Of a DNA stretch of 59,401 bases, positions 6,963-16,738 are shown one piece after another. Numbering within the stretch: the first letter of the stretch is position 1; each line of letters opens with the position of its first letter. This stretch comes from Butyrivibrio sp. (GTDB lineage Bacteria; Bacillota; Clostridia; Lachnospirales; Lachnospiraceae): positions 1 through 59,401 of the forward strand of contig NZ_SVFW01000023.1 in NCBI RefSeq assembly GCF_015056685.1, in the 5' to 3' direction. The notes under the pieces are model-generated. The model searched no databases. It was given only the letters and a program-made list of their open reading frames with translations, and was not told where the DNA came from. Position numbers and translations under genes: made by a program.

Positions 6963-9628
6963 GAAGCTTTGATTTCATAGTTTCCTTTTGAGAAAGTTCT
7001 TTTCACAAGTTCGTCAAAAGAGATACTATCACCATTTAATGTAATGTCAGTGATTTCCTTGTCAGGTACAAATACAGCTTCACCATCAAATGGCACAGTA
7101 AATGAATAAGTTACTGTGTCATTATTTATTTCCCATCCTGACTCATATTTACCAACCGGCATATCAACAGAAGCTCTCGCAAAGCTTAATCTCTCGTCAA
7201 CATGCGGAGTTATACATACTTTTTTGCCTGCAACATGATCTTCATCAACACTTATGCCGCAAACCATTGTATATATCCACTCAACAATTGCACCATATGC
7301 ATAATGGTTCAAGCTGTTCATCCCAGTTCCGCTTATGCTTCCATCAGGTAAAAGAGAATTCCATCTCTCCCAAATAGTGGTTGCTCCAAGATTCACTTCA
7401 TAGAACCAGCTAGGATAATCCTCATTTAAAAGAAGTGTAAAGGCCTCTTTTGAATGGCCAGTTTTAGTTAAAGCGCTACAAAGGAATGTCGTACCAACAA
7501 AACCTGTTGCAAGATGGTAATTCCATTTTTTCAGAATCTCTATCAGATTGTTTCCGGCTACTTCCACCTCATCTTCATCAAAAACATCAAACCATATAGA
7601 TATAGCGTAAGCTGTCTGAGTGTTTATACTTATAGTCCCATTGCCGGTCCTATACTTGTCCCTTATAGCCTTCCTTACCTCAAGTGAACGAACATGATAC
7701 TTTTCCGCATCTTCTTTTTTTCCAAGTATTGCTGCTGCCTTTGAAGTAATCTCAAGAGAAGTCATGTAATAGACTGATGAAACAAAGTATTTATCGGTTC
7801 CACCTTCTCTGTTATCCATTCCGGCTGCATCGCCCTCAACGTCAAGAGATAGCCAGTCTCCAAAATGAAATCCGCAGTCCCATAATCTCTTACCCTGACA
7901 ATGGTCTTCCTCCATATGGATCACAAAATCACACCAGGACTTCATATTGTCATACTGCTCGGAAAGCCATTCCTTATTGCCATAATGAAGATACATGTTC
8001 CATGGAATAATTACAGCAGCATCCCCCCAAACGCTGGCTCCTGCCTCTCCCCACTTATCTTCTGTAAGGTCAAATTCAGGCTCAGCCATTTTTTCTCTTC
8101 CAATGGTAAGTACATCAGGAACCACATAGGGAACTGCTCCATTTTTCTCCCTCTGCTCAAAAAGCATATCTTTCAAATACTTTCTAAAGAAGGAAGGTGT
8201 CTCCATGTGATAAGATGCAGAACCCGAAAAAATCTGAGCGTCTCCAGTCCATCCGCACCTCTCATCTCTCTGAGGACAGTCGGTTGGTATGTCAACAAAG
8301 TTATCTTTTTGGCTCCATTTTGTGTTGGAGATAAGCCTGTTTATCTTTTCATTTGAAGTCTCAATGAAACCAGTCTCTGCAATGTCGGAATACAATGCCA
8401 CTGCCTCAAAATCAGCTTTCTTTATTTCCTCAAGTGTCATACCTGTAACTTTTACATATCTAAATCCAAAGAATGTAAAATGAGCTCTGGCTCTGTCTTT
8501 TTCTCCCGAACTTATATAAGTATATTTTGCCTCTGCAGTACGAAGATTATCCCTATAAAAATTGCCCTTTTGAAGAACTTCGCCATATTCAAGGACTACT
8601 CTGTTATCCTTTTCTGTTTCATTGGTAAACTCAACCCATCCGCTTATTTCTTGGCCAAAGTCAATTACATACTCACCTGCAGGCGTCAACAGGATCTCTA
8701 CAGGTCTTATCCTTTCATGCGCACGGACCGGCGCCCCAATCATTGGAGTCATTTTACCGACCGGCGCTTCTGCAGCTATCGCTTTTGAAACTTCTCTTCC
8801 CTGCGCACTGCAAATATTCTTTTGTTTTCTAAAATCCCAAACCTCACCATCATATATTCCTGAAGATGCAACAGGTGATTTCAAGCAATCCCAGCTCTCA
8901 TCCGTGCATATGCGCTTTTCAAAGCCATCACCCGATAGGATCATATCTGCTATCAACAGGAATCTATCGCCATAGTACTCACACATCTGCCCATGAGCCA
9001 TATAGCCGAATTTACCTTTATACCATCCATTTGCCAGATATACAGTAACCGTATTTTCTCCTTCTTTTAAAAGCTCTCCGATATCATATGTCTGGTACTG
9101 TATCCAATATCTGTAATCAGTAAAATATGGTGTAAGGTAGTCATTACCTACTTTCTCACCATTAATGTAGGCTTCATATAATCCAAGCCCACATATATAC
9201 AATCTGGACTTTTTTATTTTTTCAATCTCATTCTCTGTAAGTGAAAAGACTTTTCTCATAACCGGATGAAGATCATGTGAAAACTTTGGTGTTATCCACA
9301 TTCCACTGAAATTACCGTCAGGATGTCCACCTTCAAAAGAGCTTACTCCACTTTCACAGTAATCTCCTGCATCATCTGTCACACACACTTTCCAGTAATA
9401 TGTTTTCCCTGCATCATATGAAAACTCAGGATGATAGGGACATGCTATCTCACTACTTTCTTCCTGATGCAGAACCTTTTCAAATTTATCGTCTTCCGCA
9501 AGGATAAATTTGGTCTTAACACTTTTTGTTCCAAGTGCTTCTGCACACTTCCATGTAAAAACAATATTTTCCAGACTTATACCTATTGGATTAAACTGAT
9601 AATTGCATTTTTGATCAACGATTTTCAT
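6950..9628 (-). CDS. Alpha-L-rhamnosidase, GH78, cytoplasmic
   Basis: 892 residues from the ATG at 9628, placed right after GGAGG; the stop of the upstream GH127 gene is 1 bp before it. The catalytic (alpha/alpha)6 domain carries the GH78 acid region DCPQRDERCGWTGD around residue 440 and GATTIWERWNSLLPDG near residue 730. Beta-sandwich domains precede it and a C-terminal one follows. No signal peptide is seen, so it should act on imported rhamnosides. It is the last gene of the importer-glycosidase operon and collides tail to tail with the lacI-type gene (13-bp overlap), with no separate terminator. Confidence 0.92.
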   Translation of the reverse strand: MKIVDQKCNYQFNPIGISLENIVFTWKCAEALGTKSVKTKFILAEDDKFEKVLHQEESSEIACPYHPEFSYDAGKTYYWKVCVTDDAGDYCESGVSSFEGGHPDGNFSGMWITPKFSHDLHPVMRKVFSLTENEIEKIKKSRLYICGLGLYEAYINGEKVGNDYLTPYFTDYRYWIQYQTYDIGELLKEGENTVTVYLANGWYKGKFGYMAHGQMCEYYGDRFLLIADMILSGDGFEKRICTDESWDCLKSPVASSGIYDGEVWDFRKQKNICSAQGREVSKAIAAEAPVGKMTPMIGAPVRAHERIRPVEILLTPAGEYVIDFGQEISGWVEFTNETEKDNRVVLEYGEVLQKGNFYRDNLRTAEAKYTYISSGEKDRARAHFTFFGFRYVKVTGMTLEEIKKADFEAVALYSDIAETGFIETSNEKINRLISNTKWSQKDNFVDIPTDCPQRDERCGWTGDAQIFSGSASYHMETPSFFRKYLKDMLFEQREKNGAVPYVVPDVLTIGREKMAEPEFDLTEDKWGEAGASVWGDAAVIIPWNMYLHYGNKEWLSEQYDNMKSWCDFVIHMEEDHCQGKRLWDCGFHFGDWLSLDVEGDAAGMDNREGGTDKYFVSSVYYMTSLEITSKAAAILGKKEDAEKYHVRSLEVRKAIRDKYRTGNGTISINTQTAYAISIWFDVFDEDEVEVAGNNLIEILKKWNYHLATGFVGTTFLCSALTKTGHSKEAFTLLLNEDYPSWFYEVNLGATTIWERWNSLLPDGSISGTGMNSLNHYAYGAIVEWIYTMVCGISVDEDHVAGKKVCITPHVDERLSFARASVDMPVGKYESGWEINNDTVTYSFTVPFDGEAVFVPDKEITDITLNGDSISFDELVKRTFSKGNYEIKASYRQ

Positions 9629-9629
9629 G

Positions 9630-11612
9630 TCACCCTCCATAATACAACGGGAAATATGTCCTCATGTCTTTATCTTCTCCCCTGTTGTCCCAGGCAAAAT
9701 AGGGAATAAAGCAAACTGTCTGATCTTCGAATCTTACTTCAGGCAATTCTCTGTACAAACTGCCACTCTTATTCTCATCGCCTTTTAAAATCTTAACCTT
9801 TCCTTCAATTTTCAGTATATCCCGCCCCAGGATATCTACGTGTTTTTCGACAAAAAATCTTTCGTTTACCGGAAGAAAAACATCTTTAAGCTCAGCACTT
9901 CCTGCATCGCCCTCTTCCATGCAATAAACTAAAGGCCCCCTTTCAAGGCATACTCTGCCTCTACACTCTTCAATTCTATCATGTCCCACGGTATATCTGA
10001 CAGGCATATCAAAAACAATTTCAACAGCTGAATCACTTGGTTTTTCCAAAAAAACCTTATAGTAATGTCCTGTCATATCAGATGTGATTTCTGTTATCTT
10101 CTCCACACCTCTTGCATCAGTTACTTTTATCTTGCCGCTCTTTGCCCATGAAGGAATCCTAAGCATTAAATCTGCGCATGTCTCATTTTTTACATTTTCA
10201 AAAGTGAATATAATTGTTCCGTCGTAGGGATATGAAGTCTCGCACTTAAGCTCTGTCTCCATACCTGAAGACAGTTTAATATGCGCGTTTGAAGCTGCAT
10301 ACATTCCTACGTATATTGAATCATCACGAACTGCATATAAATACTCGGAACTCTGTGCCAGATTTCTGGCAAGATTAGGAGGGCAGCAATAACTTGTTAT
10401 ATACTCCGTTCTGTGAAGGGGCCACACCGGATCAAATCCGGGCTTCTTTATCCTCTCCAGCATATTTTCATAAAAGAACTTTATGCCATCAAGACTAAGC
10501 GCTGCAAGATTAGTGTTAAGCATAACTCTTTCAATAACATCAAAGTATTCAACCTTGGGCTCTATCATAAACATCCTATAGGCCCACATTACAAGCCCCA
10601 CATTGGCACAGGTCTCATTATAAGCAGTCACATTTGGAAGCTGATAGTCATATCCATATGCCTGATGAACAAGCTGCTGTTTAAAAAAGTTTCCATAAGG
10701 TGACGCTCCGTTATAAAGCGCTCCGCACCCTCCTGTTATGTATATCTTGTGCCTCATCAGATCATCCCAGACACTGTTTAGAACCTCAAGGTACTCATCT
10801 CCACCCTCTTCCAGATAAAGATCAGCAAGTCCTGCGTACAGGTAATTGGCCCTTACCGCATGTCCTATAATCTTTCTGTGCTGCTTTAGCGGGAGTCTGT
10901 CCTGGTTATCATCGAGCCCGTTCTTTACAGAATCTCTGAGCTTTATAGCTTTTTCAGCCAGTAAAAGATATTTCTTGTCCCCAACAGCTCTATAAAGTTC
11001 TATAAGTCCCATGTAATGAGATGGACAAACAGCTGTCTGCACCTGATCTTTTTCCTCTGCATCTCTGTACATGCTATCTAAATAGTCAGCAGCTTTTGAT
11101 GCAATATCCAGAAGACTCGTTCTTTGGGTCAGTCTGTAATAAAGAGCTGCTGCCGTCATCAAATGGCCAAAGTTATACACTTCAAAATCGTTGATGTCGC
11201 CCATTCTTCCAAGGCCGCTGTGATTCATCTCACCGATTATCTGCTTTGTTGAAATATAGCCATCCTCTCTTTGAGCCCTTCCAACAAGATCAATATATTT
11301 TTCTATCCTGTCAAAAAGGTCATAGTTGTTTTCCATGACTGCACAGTACATCGCAGCTTCAAGCCACTTGTAAAAATCACCATCGCCAAAAACAGTGCCC
11401 GCAAAATCACCCTTTGATTCACCGGCACATATTCTAAAATTTTCAACAACATGGCTGATATCTGCAGAGTCAAACATCTTTTCAAGCTGAGGAACAGTCG
11501 CACTAAATACAACGTCTCTCACAGATTTCCAAAAACCATCTGTAAGCTCAACTTCCCTGGCGTCAAGAGGCACTACTCTGGCATTTTTACTTTTACTTGT
11601 ATCGGTAAGCAT
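9630..11612 (-). CDS. GH127 glycoside hydrolase, beta-L-arabinofuranosidase type
   Basis: 660 residues, the same length as characterised GH127 enzymes. The zinc and catalytic residues of the family are present: the Glu-x-Cys of YNETCANVG near residue 335 and the double Cys of SYCCPPN near residue 410, of which the first Cys is the nucleophile in HypBA1. No signal peptide. Known GH127 activities are on beta-L-arabinofuranosides and on the aceric acid of rhamnogalacturonan II. With GH78 directly downstream this points to pectin or plant-glycoside side chains. Which activity applies cannot be told from the sequence. Confidence 0.9.
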   Translation of the reverse strand: MLTDTSKSKNARVVPLDAREVELTDGFWKSVRDVVFSATVPQLEKMFDSADISHVVENFRICAGESKGDFAGTVFGDGDFYKWLEAAMYCAVMENNYDLFDRIEKYIDLVGRAQREDGYISTKQIIGEMNHSGLGRMGDINDFEVYNFGHLMTAAALYYRLTQRTSLLDIASKAADYLDSMYRDAEEKDQVQTAVCPSHYMGLIELYRAVGDKKYLLLAEKAIKLRDSVKNGLDDNQDRLPLKQHRKIIGHAVRANYLYAGLADLYLEEGGDEYLEVLNSVWDDLMRHKIYITGGCGALYNGASPYGNFFKQQLVHQAYGYDYQLPNVTAYNETCANVGLVMWAYRMFMIEPKVEYFDVIERVMLNTNLAALSLDGIKFFYENMLERIKKPGFDPVWPLHRTEYITSYCCPPNLARNLAQSSEYLYAVRDDSIYVGMYAASNAHIKLSSGMETELKCETSYPYDGTIIFTFENVKNETCADLMLRIPSWAKSGKIKVTDARGVEKITEITSDMTGHYYKVFLEKPSDSAVEIVFDMPVRYTVGHDRIEECRGRVCLERGPLVYCMEEGDAGSAELKDVFLPVNERFFVEKHVDILGRDILKIEGKVKILKGDENKSGSLYRELPEVRFEDQTVCFIPYFAWDNRGEDKDMRTYFPLYYGG

Positions 11613-11626
11613 TTTTTCGTCCTTTC

Positions 11627-13066
11627 TTAATCTGTCAAAGCTACAACCGCATTGAAAAGAGTGTCTTCATCACCAACATTTCCCGGAAAAATAACATATG
11701 GAATTCCCGGAAATCTACTATCTTCATCTGTTTTCCACACAGGAACTCCAGGCTGTATCTGCCCCATCACAAGAGCTCTTTTCACCCCAAGGGCTTTTGT
11801 GCCAATATCACTGGAGGTTATTCCTCCTTTACCTATAATATATGCCGGCTCGCAGCCAAGACTGGCGACTATATTTGTAAAGGCATCCGATATTTCAGCA
11901 GACCGCAAAAGAACTGTCTCCTTAGTATCTCCCGGTAAACTCAGTACCTTCCTCTTGGTATAAACTACTGCCGTTACTCCTTTTTCTATTTCAGAAGTCA
12001 CCCAACGGGAAGCCCTTTTTGTTTCCTCTCCCAGCTTTCCTTCCAGGACTTTATCCGAATCATATTCCATGAACTCCAGGTTATTCAGCCCCCTTAACTT
12101 CTCAAGCTGCCTTGTTGTCTTTTCCGTGTGTGATCCGATAATTATCACCCCGCCTTTATCGGATGTGATATTCAATGACTTCTTTGTCAAAAGAGGCGCG
12201 TCAGGAATTGCCCCAACAGCTTTTACAAAATCTGCTGCCGTGCGATAGACAAAGTTCTTTCCTTTTTTCAGACACCTGTAAAGCGCTGCGCAGAACACTT
12301 CAAGGTCAACCGGCTCAATTGCATTAACTATTATAGGGGTGCCATTTGTTGCTTGATCCAGCTTTTTTTCAATCTCATCCAGATTTCCCTGTCTTAAAAG
12401 CCCAAGCGAAATGCTGATTACTTCGCAGGCTTTTCTTTTTCCTCCAGTCTTCTCTTCAATGTAGTCTCTAAGACCAGAACTTATATATCCAAATGTTTCA
12501 TCTCTGGCAAATTCAGTAGAACCGGCAGGAATCAGCTCATCTCCATATTTAACGTAATGAACATCGTTATAAGTTATCCTTCCGCCGGCATAAAAAAAGG
12601 GCGCCAGAATAAGACCGTCGCTCTTTTGTCCCAGTCTCGCTTCAATACGCTCATCAATCACATCTGTCTCAAGAGGAAAATGTCCTCGAAGCGTTGAATC
12701 ACTTCTACTTATTACCCCAAAAGCTACGCCGCTCTCAAGTGATGCATCGATAAGATTATCCATAAGTTCCCTATGAAGTTTTTCAGATGCATCTTTCGTG
12801 ATTCCTCTGGAATTAGTAAGTATGTAGAACATACTTTTTTCACTCTTCAAAGCTTTAAGAAGAGTGGTCTTTTCCCAATCTGTGTAAACCGCAATATCAT
12901 GAACTGTCTGAACTCCTGTAGGATCATCATCAAGAACGACCCAGACCATGTCCAAAGAATCTGCTGCTTCTTTGAGCTCTTTTTTGGCATTATCCAACTC
13001 TTTCCTATATTCAACGCTTATAGCCTTTGCATTTTTCAGCAGTTCTTCATAAGATACTTTTTCCAT
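11627..13066 (-). CDS. DUF1537 four-carbon acid sugar kinase family protein
   Basis: 479 residues with both domains of the family: the N-terminal substrate domain opening with DDDPTGVQTVHDI (about residues 46-58), and the C-terminal nucleotide-binding domain with GKGGITSSDIG and FPGNVGDEDTL. Family members phosphorylate 3-oxo-tetronates, tetronates, or branched acids such as 3-oxo-isoapionate. They usually sit with a dehydrogenase plus an aldolase, PdxA2 or a RuBisCO-like protein. Here none of those partners is present; instead a BKACE enzyme and a racemase-like protein lie directly upstream. The Shine-Dalgarno is weak. Kinase family secure, substrate unknown. Confidence 0.88.
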   Translation of the reverse strand: MEKVSYEELLKNAKAISVEYRKELDNAKKELKEAADSLDMVWVVLDDDPTGVQTVHDIAVYTDWEKTTLLKALKSEKSMFYILTNSRGITKDASEKLHRELMDNLIDASLESGVAFGVISRSDSTLRGHFPLETDVIDERIEARLGQKSDGLILAPFFYAGGRITYNDVHYVKYGDELIPAGSTEFARDETFGYISSGLRDYIEEKTGGKRKACEVISISLGLLRQGNLDEIEKKLDQATNGTPIIVNAIEPVDLEVFCAALYRCLKKGKNFVYRTAADFVKAVGAIPDAPLLTKKSLNITSDKGGVIIIGSHTEKTTRQLEKLRGLNNLEFMEYDSDKVLEGKLGEETKRASRWVTSEIEKGVTAVVYTKRKVLSLPGDTKETVLLRSAEISDAFTNIVASLGCEPAYIIGKGGITSSDIGTKALGVKRALVMGQIQPGVPVWKTDEDSRFPGIPYVIFPGNVGDEDTLFNAVVALTD

Positions 13067-13113
13067 CCCCGGTAAAACCTTCCCCTATTTTGTATTTTAT
13101 GAATTATTTTTTC

Positions 13114-13929
13114 TCAAAAGAGATTTAAGATCTGTCTTGCTTCTCTTGGTGTTGCTACTTTTTTTCCACATTCACGGATAAGATCTGCTGCCCTTTCCAC
13201 AATGAGGCTATTAGTTTCAACTTGCGTTTTCTCATCAAGGTAATCTGAGTCCTCGAATCCTACTCGCAGGGACCCCGCTCCATAGTTAAGTGCATATCTC
13301 ATCATATCCCAGTTTTTCCTTCCAGCCTGGGTGTATCCCCAAATGATGTCTTCTCTACCCCTAAAGCACTCTTTTACATACTGGACCATATGACGCAAAG
13401 CATTCTCAGTTGCCGGAAGCTCCCCTTCATGTCCAAATACCAGGGCAAGAAGTATAGGTGAACAAAAATCAAACTCCTCAACAAGCTTCGCCATTGTATT
13501 TACCATTCCAAGTTCAAAGAGCTCTGTCTCTGGAAATTTATTGTGGGCCAACAGCTCTTTTACGCAGAACTTAACGTCATCAATTGGGTTTTGATATACA
13601 CTTTTTCCAAGATTTACAGAACCCACATTAAGGCTCACAGCCTCCGTGAAATCTGCATAGACAGGTGCACATCTCTCTTGAATTGTCAGATTGGAAACTC
13701 CTCCTGTGGAAATCTCGATAATGATATCACATCTCTTTTTAACTATTTCTATGGTCTTAGACAGATGTGAAATATCGGGAGTGAGATTTGCATTCTTATC
13801 CCTTACGTGAAGATGCACCATTGCAGCCCCACATTTATAGCATTCATATATTTCATTTGCGAGTTCTTCCGGATCAATTCTATGAGGTGTGGCACAGACA
13901 GGCGCCACCGATAATATAACCTTATCCAT
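13114..13929 (-). CDS. DUF849 / BKACE family beta-keto acid cleavage enzyme
   Basis: 271 residues, a TIM barrel of the 3-keto-5-aminohexanoate cleavage (Kce) family. The zinc-binding HLHVRD motif is at about residues 40-45, the phosphate/carboxylate segment STGGVSNLT near 75, and FGHEGELPATENAL near 190. Known members cleave a beta-keto acid with acetyl-CoA to give acetoacetate and a CoA ester, and substrates vary widely. The start follows AGGAG and overlaps the end of the racemase-like gene by 8 bp. Between a sugar importer and a DUF1537 kinase it may act on a keto acid derived from the imported sugar acid. That role is inference. Confidence 0.85.
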   Translation of the reverse strand: MDKVILSVAPVCATPHRIDPEELANEIYECYKCGAAMVHLHVRDKNANLTPDISHLSKTIEIVKKRCDIIIEISTGGVSNLTIQERCAPVYADFTEAVSLNVGSVNLGKSVYQNPIDDVKFCVKELLAHNKFPETELFELGMVNTMAKLVEEFDFCSPILLALVFGHEGELPATENALRHMVQYVKECFRGREDIIWGYTQAGRKNWDMMRYALNYGAGSLRVGFEDSDYLDEKTQVETNSLIVERAADLIRECGKKVATPREARQILNLF

Positions 13930-14599
13930 TGATGACTCCTTTTTTCACGAGTGCTGCCTTAAGTGCTGCCGCTCCGTATGCAGGGCTGGCCAGAACAGGA
14001 ACTCCGAACTTATCACTCAGGTACTTTGCACAATATGCCATACTTCCCTGGGCAAGAACTATAACATCTACATCTTTAGCAATTGTTTCTGCAGATGCAC
14101 TCATGCGCTTTCTAAACTGCTCCTGATCAAGACCAAAAGCATTTTCAACAAGACACTGGCTGATCTCCACATGCTTGTTACACTCTCTTGCCATTCTGTT
14201 AACTGTATTGCAGGTTGGCACAAGAGTTGTTGGAAGTGTAGCCATGACTCCTACCTTTAGTCCTTTTCTTACTGCATCCCTGCACATTTCCTCATCAATC
14301 CTAACAATGGGCATTCCAATATATGCAGCTGTAACCTGAACGCTGTCAGCCACCTCACCCACAGATGAGCATGCATTAAGCACTGCATCGCATCCCTCTT
14401 CTGCTGCGTTCATAAACATCTTAATAAGTCTTGCTGCAGGAGCCTGAGTAACATATCCTGCCTCTCTCACATCACCAAGAATTGATGGATCCTGCTGCGC
14501 ATAAATCTCAACGTCATTTCCAAGTTCTTTCTTTATTTCTCTATTTACATCTTCTATAAGTTCAGGTGTTGTGCTTGTATAAACTACTCCGACTTTCAT
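13922..14599 (-). CDS. Aspartate/glutamate/hydantoin racemase superfamily protein
   Basis: 225 residues from the ATG at 14599, which has a GAGG site; longer in-frame starts lack one. The two catalytic cysteines of the superfamily are visible in NACSSVGEVAD (about residue 78) and AQGSMAYCAKYL (about residue 178). Relatives are amino acid racemases, hydantoin racemases and maleate isomerases. It is co-translated with the BKACE enzyme (8-bp overlap). It may epimerise or isomerise a carboxylated intermediate of the same pathway; no substrate can be read from the sequence. Confidence 0.82.
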   Translation of the reverse strand: MKVGVVYTSTTPELIEDVNREIKKELGNDVEIYAQQDPSILGDVREAGYVTQAPAARLIKMFMNAAEEGCDAVLNACSSVGEVADSVQVTAAYIGMPIVRIDEEMCRDAVRKGLKVGVMATLPTTLVPTCNTVNRMARECNKHVEISQCLVENAFGLDQEQFRKRMSASAETIAKDVDVIVLAQGSMAYCAKYLSDKFGVPVLASPAYGAAALKAALVKKGVING

Positions 14600-14635
14600 A
14601 CAAAACCTCTTTTCTTGTTTGTTGTCTTTCAAACA

Positions 14636-15886
14636 TCATTCAATTTCACTTATCATATTTAGCGCCAATATATTCCAGTTAATAAAGCCTCCGTTCATTA
14701 CAGGTTTTCCGGTTAATGAATCATAATATTCATGCATCTGACCGCTATTCTTAATATCTTCAGCTAGCAGTCTTACACTTTTTTCACACATATCTTCTGC
14801 TTCTTCTTGGAAACCATAATTAAGCATACCTTTGAATACACAGTAATTTGCTACCAGCCATATTGGTCCGAGCCAATTGGAAGGATTATTGGTGGCCGTT
14901 TGATTAAACATTTTTTCCTGCTTATCGAGGGTACAGATTCCAAACTCACTATATAGAGCCTTCTCGTCATGATAATGGCGTCTAAGAGCATTCGCTTCCT
15001 CACTGGCTGCAAACCCAACCGATAGTGGCAAAAAGCCAGACCAAACCTTTATCCTTATCGGAATCGTCTTCCAGAAAACTCCCAATCCCTGATGGAACCA
15101 GTCATATTTTCTGGTACAGATATCCACGTCAACCGAATAAAAGAATTCATCTCTCTTATCAAAGCATTCTCTATGGATTGCTTCCTCAAGAGCTTTTTTA
15201 TCTTTTCTCAAAAAAGACGCCTTTTCCTCTTTTCCAAACTGCTCATATATGACTGCTGCTGCCTCAAGCTCAGATACCATGAAACTGTTAAGAAATATAT
15301 TGGCAGTCGATGACTTAGGCCTTCCGAAAGAAGCCGGATCATTATCCATTCCAATCATAATGTCATCTCGCCATACAAACAGCCCACAGTTGTAATCAAA
15401 ATAATTATTGAAGTAGCAATCAAAATATTTATCAATATTGCCCAGGTAATCTCCAATCCATGTATAATCTTCAATCTCACTGCTGATAAGATTAATCTGC
15501 TGACAGAGAAATGGCTTATGCATGTTCATAAGATAACCTTTTTTATGCTGTATATTCAGATATGGCTCAGGCCATTTCCCGTTCTCGATCATCATGGGAA
15601 TATAACCATCATCAAGCTGCCAATCCATAAAATTAAGCACATTTCCTATGCAATGTTCAATTATTTTTTTCTCAAGCTTTCCTTTCTTTAGCTCTTTTCT
15701 CAATGGTAAAAGTCCGTAGGTACACCAGTATGTATCCCAATCCCAAACATTACCATCGTAGACTGATCCAGGATCCGTAAAAGGAAACCTGATAAAGCCT
15801 ACCGGATTTTTGAGCACTCCCTCAATATTCTCTTCAATGTAAGAAAAGATGGTTTTCCTTTCTTCCTCAAGTCCCAGCATTTTCAT
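14636..15886 (-). CDS. Six-hairpin glycosidase, GH37/GH63-like
   Basis: 416 residues of (alpha/alpha)6-barrel character. Near residue 48 it has VWDWDTYW, which resembles the aromatic-Asp motif of trehalase and GH63 enzymes, and near the C-terminus EYYDSLTGKP, a typical catalytic-Glu neighbourhood. It lacks a signal peptide. Its ATG overlaps the TGA of the permease gene, so it belongs to the importer operon and likely hydrolyses the incoming oligosaccharide. The exact GH family and linkage are uncertain; a start two codons in is also possible. Confidence 0.7.
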   Translation of the reverse strand: MKMLGLEEERKTIFSYIEENIEGVLKNPVGFIRFPFTDPGSVYDGNVWDWDTYWCTYGLLPLRKELKKGKLEKKIIEHCIGNVLNFMDWQLDDGYIPMMIENGKWPEPYLNIQHKKGYLMNMHKPFLCQQINLISSEIEDYTWIGDYLGNIDKYFDCYFNNYFDYNCGLFVWRDDIMIGMDNDPASFGRPKSSTANIFLNSFMVSELEAAAVIYEQFGKEEKASFLRKDKKALEEAIHRECFDKRDEFFYSVDVDICTRKYDWFHQGLGVFWKTIPIRIKVWSGFLPLSVGFAASEEANALRRHYHDEKALYSEFGICTLDKQEKMFNQTATNNPSNWLGPIWLVANYCVFKGMLNYGFQEEAEDMCEKSVRLLAEDIKNSGQMHEYYDSLTGKPVMNGGFINWNILALNMISEIE

Positions 15887-16725
15887 CCCTTTACTGCTCC
15901 TGCAGTCATTCCTTCAATTATTGTTTTATTTAGAACCGTATAAAGAATCAGCATTGGTAATATGCTCATCGATACCGATGCAAATATTGCTCCCCAGTTC
16001 TTTGAACCAAATTCATCAGAGAAATACATAAGTCCGGTCTGAACTGTTTTCAGATCTGTGCTGGATACAAAAGTCATTGAGAAAAGAAGGTCATTCCATT
16101 TGAAGAAGAACTGAAGAACCAGCACTGTCACGATCGCATTTTTCATTAATGGGAGAACTACATAATACATAAGCTTGTATATTCCACATCCATCTATAAC
16201 TGCTGCCTCCATGATCTCGTCAGGAAAAGACCTAAGATACCCTGTAACAAGATAAATTGAAAGTGAAAGTCCAAATGCTACATAGGATATGATCAATGAC
16301 CACTTTGAATTATAGAGTCCTGTTTTGTTGTAGATCTGGAACAATGGGATCAGCGCTGTAGCAACAGGAACCATTATTCCAAGCTGAAAATAGTCAGCTA
16401 TAGCTTTTTTGGCTTTCCACTGCATCTTAGTAACTGCAAACCCAACAGTAACTGAAAAGAATACTATAAATACAAGTGAGAGCAGTGTATAGACAAGCGA
16501 ATTCCTAAAAAATACAGACATATGACCTCTGGTCCACGCATCCACATAGTTCTGCCAGTAAAAACCTGCAGGTAGAGCGTATGCTGGTTTTGAAGACCAT
16601 TCATGCTGCTGTTTAAGTGATGCTGTCAGCATCCAAAAAATAGGATATATATCGACAATGCATATTATCAGTATTATCAGTTTTATAATCACGCCACTTA
16701 CTGTGCGCTTATTTTTCTCTGTCAT
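15883..16725 (-). CDS. ABC sugar transporter permease, MalG type (CUT1)
   Basis: 280 residues from the ATG at 16725, chosen for its AAAGGAG site; an earlier start would add 13 residues. About six membrane helices are visible, the first at residues 10-30, and the EAA loop that docks the ATPase reads EAAVIDGCGIYKLMYYVVLPLM. It pairs with the MalF-type permease 13 bp upstream. No ATP-binding gene is in this operon, which is common in Firmicutes where one MsiK-like ATPase serves many importers. Confidence 0.92.
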   Translation of the reverse strand: MTEKNKRTVSGVIIKLIILIICIVDIYPIFWMLTASLKQQHEWSSKPAYALPAGFYWQNYVDAWTRGHMSVFFRNSLVYTLLSLVFIVFFSVTVGFAVTKMQWKAKKAIADYFQLGIMVPVATALIPLFQIYNKTGLYNSKWSLIISYVAFGLSLSIYLVTGYLRSFPDEIMEAAVIDGCGIYKLMYYVVLPLMKNAIVTVLVLQFFFKWNDLLFSMTFVSSTDLKTVQTGLMYFSDEFGSKNWGAIFASVSMSILPMLILYTVLNKTIIEGMTAGAVKG

Positions 16726-16738
16726 GTCAATCTCCTTT